Of a stretch of DNA of 64,000 bases, positions 60,113 to 64,000 are shown piece after piece. Origin of the DNA: Prevotella sp. UBA3288 (GTDB lineage Bacteria; Bacteroidota; Bacteroidia; Bacteroidales; Bacteroidaceae); assembly GCA_002361655.1 (NCBI GenBank), contig DETM01000031.1:25159-89158 (forward strand), given 5' to 3'. The notes under the pieces are model-generated. The model saw only the letters and a list, made by a program, of their open reading frames with translations. It was not told the origin of the DNA and searched no databases. Position 1 is the stretch's first letter; every line of letters begins with the position of its first letter. A program made the translations under genes and the position numbers.

Positions 60113-60697
60113 TTAGTAAAGTAGTAGCAGTCCGGCAAAGCCGGCCATGAGGATCATCTTGATGGGGTTCACCTTGAAGACCAGTGTGCCGATGAAGGTG
60201 GCGATGAACAGGCCCACGCTTATCCAGAACTGCCAGGCGTTCTCAGACGGTGTAGAGAAATTCTCCTTTGTGCACAAAAGCAGCGTGGCAGCGGCCAGCA
60301 GTCCCACTACGGCAGGGCGCAGACCCAGGAAGACGGACTGTACTGTCGCGGTTTTCATGTATTTGATGAACATCTTGGCGATGATGATCATCAGGATGAG
60401 CGAGGGCAGCACCAGAGCAAAGGTGGCGATGGCCGAACCGAGCACGGACATGCCCGTCCCCAACCCGGCGTTGTGGCACGCCATATAGCCGCAGTAGGTG
60501 GCAGAGTTGATGCCGATGGGGCCCGGAGTCATCTGGCTGATGGCCACGATGTCGGTGAACTGTGCGGTGGTGATCCATGTGGGCACCACCTTTGTCTGTA
60601 TCAGCGACAGCATGCCATAGCCGCCACCGAATCCGAAAAGGCCAATCAGGAAGAATGTCCCGAAGAGTTGCATATATATCAATAGTGCATCCATCAT
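60113..60697 (-). CDS. Half-size chromate transporter (CHR family), second of a pair
   Basis: A 194-residue inner-membrane protein with five to six hydrophobic spans. The CHR signature GLFGFGGGYGMLSLIQTKVV and the later ISQMTPGPIGINSATYCGYM are clear. The ATG at 60697 is chosen; a TTG two codons upstream is possible. Short-chain CHR proteins function as pairs of opposite topology. This one pairs with the gene just upstream (32-bp spacer made of 7-mer repeats). Whether the ion is chromate, sulfate or another anion is not shown by sequence. Confidence 0.88.
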   Translation of the reverse strand: MMDALLIYMQLFGTFFLIGLFGFGGGYGMLSLIQTKVVPTWITTAQFTDIVAISQMTPGPIGINSATYCGYMACHNAGLGTGMSVLGSAIATFALVLPSLILMIIIAKMFIKYMKTATVQSVFLGLRPAVVGLLAAATLLLCTKENFSTPSENAWQFWISVGLFIATFIGTLVFKVNPIKMILMAGFAGLLLLY

Positions 60698-60700
60698 TCC

Positions 60701-60726
60701 CAATTCTCAATTTCCAATTCTCAATT
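60701..60726 (+). repeat. Heptanucleotide repeat between the two chromate transporter genes
   Basis: ATTCTCA, ATTTCCA, ATTCTCA and ATTCTCT follow one another and fill the spacer. Confidence 0.7.
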
Positions 60727-60729
60727 CTC

Positions 60730-61269
60730 TCACTCCGTCGGTTTGATATATTTCCCGTACACCCAGCCGCCGATGCCTGCTAATATAATAAGGTATATAG
60801 GCGAGAATCCGTCGATGAGATAGATGGCCAGTGCACCTAAGACGGGAATCCAACAGGTCGACCAAGTGATGTTAGCATTCTTGGCCAGGTTGAACGTAGG
60901 CACAGCGATGAGGGCCACCACGGCAGGGCGAATGCCACGGAAGATGGCAGCCACCACCGGGTTGTCCTCAAAACGGTGAAAGAAGACGGCGATGGCCAGG
61001 ATGATGAGGAATGAAGGCAGGGCAGTGCCCAGTGCCGTGACGACGGCCCCGGACGTCTTCTTCAGTTTGTAGCCGATGAAGATGCTGATGTTGATGGCAA
61101 AGACCCCCGGACAACTCTGCGCAATGGCGATGAGGTCGAGAAACTCCTCTTTCGAGACCCAGTGGTGCTTGTCCACCACTTCGGTCTCGATCAGGGGAAT
61201 CATCGCATAACCACCGCCCAATGTGAACAGGCCGATGTTGAAGAAGGTGCGGAACAACTCACTCTTCAT
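60730..61269 (-). CDS. Half-size chromate transporter (CHR family), first of a pair
   Basis: A 179-residue membrane protein with signature NIGLFTLGGGYAMIPLIETEVV and IAQSCPGVFAINISIFIGY. It is paralogous to the next gene and would form the other half of the transporter. Its ATG overlaps the purL stop codon (ATGA), so translation is coupled to purL. Both coding ends carry AGTGAAG-type repeats: purL ends MKSEE, and this protein begins MKSEL. The overlap may therefore have been created by repeat expansion. Confidence 0.88.
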   Translation of the reverse strand: MKSELFRTFFNIGLFTLGGGYAMIPLIETEVVDKHHWVSKEEFLDLIAIAQSCPGVFAINISIFIGYKLKKTSGAVVTALGTALPSFLIILAIAVFFHRFEDNPVVAAIFRGIRPAVVALIAVPTFNLAKNANITWSTCWIPVLGALAIYLIDGFSPIYLIILAGIGGWVYGKYIKPTE

Positions 61270-64000
61270 TCTTCACTCTTCATTTTCCCTTCCACCCATT
61301 TGCGGGCATTGACGAAGGCTTCTATCCACGGGGTGACTTCGTCCTGACGGCGGTTGGCGGGATACCAGGCGTTCTGCCAGGGGAAGATGGCACGTTCCAG
61401 ATGGGGCATCATGCACAGATGGCGACCGTCTTTAGAACAGATGCCGGCCACATCGTAGTCAGAGCCGTTGGGGTTAGCGGGATAGCCGTGGTAGTTGTAC
61501 TTGGCAATCACATTGTACTGACTTTCTGCTTCGGGCAGATGGAACTTACCCTCACCGTGGGCCACCCACAGCCCGAGTTTCGAACCGCTCAGCGAGCCAA
61601 ACATCACGCTGTCGTTCTGCGGAATCTGCAAGGTGATGAACTCGCTCTCGAACTTATGGCTGTCGTTGTGCAGCATACGAGGACGGGCAGTGGCAGATTT
61701 TTCACTATCCTCTATTCCCTTTTCACTGATGAGTCCCAGTTCCACCATCAACTGGCAACCGTTGCAGATGCCGAGCGACAGGGTATCCTCGCGGGCATAG
61801 AACTTGTCGAGGGCCTCCTTGGCCTTCGGGTTGAAGAGGAAGGCGCCGGCCCATCCCTTGGCAGAGCCAAGCACGTCGCTATTCGAGAATCCGCCGCAGA
61901 AGACAATGAAGTTGATGTCCTCCAGTGTCTCGCGACCACTGATGAGGTCGGTCATCATCACATCCTTCACGTCGAAACCTGCCAGATACATCGAGTAGGC
62001 CATCTCACGCTCGCCGTTCGTACCTTTCTCACGGATGATGGCGGCCTTGGGGAGTGAAGAGTGAAGAGTGAAGAGTGAAGCATCTTTCCAGCGGTCGGGA
62101 TTGAGACCATACTGGGCAAAGGTGCCCCGGAAGCCCTTGGGGAACTTCATCTCCAGCGGCTGCTGCTTGTAGTTCTCAAAGCGCTCCTTGGCCTTGCCGT
62201 TGAACGACTGCTTGCGGTCAAGCAGATAAGAGGTCTTGTACCATACGTCGCGCAGGTGGTCGATATCGAAGGTGAGTTCTTCGTCATCGACTTTCACTAC
62301 GAGGGTGCGGCTGTCCTCCACGGGATAACCGATCTTGGCATAACCGATGCCCTGCTCCTCCATGAACTCCTTGAACTCAATCTTATGTTCGTCGCTCACC
62401 TCGATGACCACACCGGGATTCTCGGCGAAGAGGGTCTTCACAATGTCGCCGTGGGCGCAGAGGTCGTGCAAGTTGATGTGCATGCCGCCCTTGGTGTTGG
62501 CGAAGCACATCTCCAGCAGACAGGTGATGAGGCCGCCGGCCGAGATGTCGTGGCCTGCCATGATCCAGCCGCGGTTGATGAGTTCCTGTATGGCATTGAA
62601 GGCATCGGCAAAATATTCGGGATTCTTCACCGTGGGCACGTCATCGCCCACCTTGCCGAGACTCTGGGCAAAGGCTGAGCCGCCCAGCCGCTGCTCGTCG
62701 AACGAGAAGTCGATATGATAGAGCGATGCCCGCTTGTCGTTGACCACTACGGGTGACACCACCTTCTTGATATCGCTCACCTCACCGCCGGCCGACACGA
62801 TGACTGTTCCCGGCGAGATGATCTTCTCGCCGTTGGGGTACTGCTGTGTCAGCGAGAGCGAGTCCTTGCCGGTCGGCACATTGATATGCAGGTCGCAGCA
62901 GAAGTCGCTCAGAGCCTTAACCGCTGCATAGAGACGGGCATCCTCGCCCTCCTGCGAACGGCAGGGCCACATCCAGTTGGCAGAGAGCGAGATGGAGTCA
63001 AGACCCTCGCTGAGCGGAGCCCATACGATATTTGTCAGTGCCTCGGCCACAGAGAGCACACTGCCCTTTTCCGGTGATGCCAAGCCTGCCTGCGGGGCAT
63101 GACCCAAGGCGGTGGCGATGCCTTTCTGGCCACGGTAGTCGAGAGCCACCACGCCGCAGTCGCTCAACGGCAACTGAATCTCGCCCTGGCACTGCTGACG
63201 GGCAATCTTGCCCGTCACCGAGCGGTCTACCTTATTCGTGAGCCAGTCCTTACAGGCCACGGCTTCCAACTGGAGTACACGCTCAAGGTATCCGGAGATT
63301 CCGGAGATTCCGGAGATTCCGGATTTTCCGGAGATTCCGGATTTTCCGGACTTTCCGGAATACTCCACGTTGGCGTAGTGACGCTCCACCGTATTGTCGC
63401 GCATGATGGTCTTCGGCGAGTGGCCGAACATCTGGGCCACGTCGAGGTCGAAGGGTTTCACGCCGTCGCCCTGCTTGAACGAAAAGTGGGCATCACCAGT
63501 GGTCTCGCCGACGACATACAGCGGGGCGCGTTCACGCTCGGCAATACGACGGACATGATCGATGTGCTTCTCGTCGATGAGCAGGCCCATGCGTTCCTGA
63601 CTCTCGTTAGCGATGATCTCCTTCGAAGAGAGGGTTTTGTCGCCGATGGGCAGTTTGGTCATGTCTATCTCGCCGCCGCATTCCTCGACAAGTTCCGACA
63701 GACAGTTCAGGTGACCGGCCGAGCCGTGGTCATGGATAGACACCACAGGGTTGACATCCTCTTCGCAGAGGGCACGCACCAGATTGTAGGCACGTTTCTG
63801 CATCTCGGGGTTGGCACGCTGAACGGCATTCAGTTCGATGCCATTACTATAGCGGCCGGTGTCGACAGACGACACTGAACCACCGCCCAAGCCGATACGG
63901 TAGTTGTCGCCACCGACAACCACCACCTTGTTGCCCTTCTGAGGTTTTTTCTTCAGACAGTCGCGCTTGGTGCCATAGCCCACGCCGCCGGCCAGCATGA
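61266..64000 (-). CDS. purL: Phosphoribosylformylglycinamidine synthase, C-terminal three quarters (5' end outside window)
   Basis: The large-type PurL converts FGAR and glutamine to FGAM in purine synthesis. About 910 residues are present; the N-terminal part lies beyond the window. Seen: the synthetase domain (NYRIGLGGGSVSSVDTG, HDHGSAGHLNCLSELVEECGGEI, VTGKIARQQCQG, GHDISAGGLITCLLEMCFAN) and a class I glutaminase domain with nucleophile Cys in LGICNGCQLMVELG and late MPHLERAIFPWQ. Two insertions are unusual: SGK/SGI repeats (63291-63353) and SLFTLHSSL (62053-62080), both encoded by short tandem DNA repeats in frame. Confidence 0.95.
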   Translation of the reverse strand, partial: MLAGGVGYGTKRDCLKKKPQKGNKVVVVGGDNYRIGLGGGSVSSVDTGRYSNGIELNAVQRANPEMQKRAYNLVRALCEEDVNPVVSIHDHGSAGHLNCLSELVEECGGEIDMTKLPIGDKTLSSKEIIANESQERMGLLIDEKHIDHVRRIAERERAPLYVVGETTGDAHFSFKQGDGVKPFDLDVAQMFGHSPKTIMRDNTVERHYANVEYSGKSGKSGISGKSGISGISGISGYLERVLQLEAVACKDWLTNKVDRSVTGKIARQQCQGEIQLPLSDCGVVALDYRGQKGIATALGHAPQAGLASPEKGSVLSVAEALTNIVWAPLSEGLDSISLSANWMWPCRSQEGEDARLYAAVKALSDFCCDLHINVPTGKDSLSLTQQYPNGEKIISPGTVIVSAGGEVSDIKKVVSPVVVNDKRASLYHIDFSFDEQRLGGSAFAQSLGKVGDDVPTVKNPEYFADAFNAIQELINRGWIMAGHDISAGGLITCLLEMCFANTKGGMHINLHDLCAHGDIVKTLFAENPGVVIEVSDEHKIEFKEFMEEQGIGYAKIGYPVEDSRTLVVKVDDEELTFDIDHLRDVWYKTSYLLDRKQSFNGKAKERFENYKQQPLEMKFPKGFRGTFAQYGLNPDRWKDASLFTLHSSLPKAAIIREKGTNGEREMAYSMYLAGFDVKDVMMTDLISGRETLEDINFIVFCGGFSNSDVLGSAKGWAGAFLFNPKAKEALDKFYAREDTLSLGICNGCQLMVELGLISEKGIEDSEKSATARPRMLHNDSHKFESEFITLQIPQNDSVMFGSLSGSKLGLWVAHGEGKFHLPEAESQYNVIAKYNYHGYPANPNGSDYDVAGICSKDGRHLCMMPHLERAIFPWQNAWYPANRRQDEVTPWIEAFVNARKWVEGKMKSEE
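62053..62080 (-). repeat. Heptanucleotide tandem repeat inside purL
   Basis: AGTGAAG occurs four times in a row (28 bp), read on the minus strand as (CTTCACT)x4 and encoding SLFTLHSSL. Similar units occur at the purL/chromate transporter junction (61262-61284). Confidence 0.85.
63291..63353 (-). repeat. Nonanucleotide tandem repeat inside purL
   Basis: Seven adjacent 9-mers: TCCGGAGAT four times and variants TCCGGATTT, TCCGGATTT and TCCGGACTT, plus a partial eighth. On the coding strand they give repeated SGI or SGK tripeptides. A 9-bp unit keeps the frame at any copy number. Confidence 0.9.

Noticed and set aside
63291-63353. CRISPR array
   Set aside because: The unit is 9 bp with no spacers, lies inside purL, and has no cas genes near.

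Overview
The window is from a Bacteroidales chromosome, most likely Prevotella or a close relative. The signs are SusC/SusD glycan loci, a PorU/PorV type IX secretion pair, promoters of the Bacteroidetes TAnnTTTG type, weak Shine-Dalgarno sites, Prevotella-style C-terminal tails ending in NG(R/K)KVxVK, and a moderately GC-rich coding bias. No prophage, insertion sequence, CRISPR array, tRNA or rRNA gene was seen.

Layout. 1-9.6 kb: glucuronoxylan utilisation (GH115, an SGNH acetylesterase on the opposite strand, a GPH symporter, GH43, an ECF sigma factor overlapped by both neighbours, GH67). 9.6-10.7 kb: dinB. 11.0-14.1 kb: rplM-rpsI, rpsB and tsf, with structured leaders. 14.2-18.0 kb: a partner-switching signalling operon (PP2C phosphatase, RsbW-like kinase, STAS protein, histidine kinase). 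18.0-27.4 kb: two paralogous secreted proteins, a FAH-family enzyme, porU and porV. 27.4-27.9 kb: ispF. 27.9-30.5 kb: a candidate small RNA on the minus strand, then two glycosyltransferases behind a very long 5' hairpin. 30.6-39.2 kb: a 2280-residue exported helical protein with a dockerin, behind a 350-nt structured leader, followed by a protein with two cohesin-like domains. 39.3-58.8 kb: a starch locus, susCDEF and a GH13 amylase on the minus strand, and lacI-type regulator, MFS transporter, malQ, GH97 and a GH13 debranching enzyme on the plus strand. 59.0-60.0 kb: a secreted GH43-like protein. 60.1-64.0 kb: two half-size chromate transporters and the 3' part of purL.

How it fits together. 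In the starch locus, surface lipoproteins bind and cut starch, SusC/SusD import oligosaccharides, GH97 and the debranching enzyme finish them, and MFS and MalQ handle maltose and maltooligosaccharides inside the cell. Two near-identical LacI-type operators lie exactly 62 bp from the -7 boxes of susC and of the separately transcribed amylase gene, which suggests activation from a distance.

The most unusual signals are: (i) repeats inserted in frame inside conserved enzymes, namely a 93-bp GC-rich palindromic element in the debranching enzyme, a related one in ispF, heptanucleotide arrays in gh67 and purL, and a nonanucleotide array in purL; (ii) the giant dockerin/cohesin pair; (iii) a TAG stop that cuts the secretion-type tail off the amylase; (iv) the candidate small RNA and the long leader hairpins.
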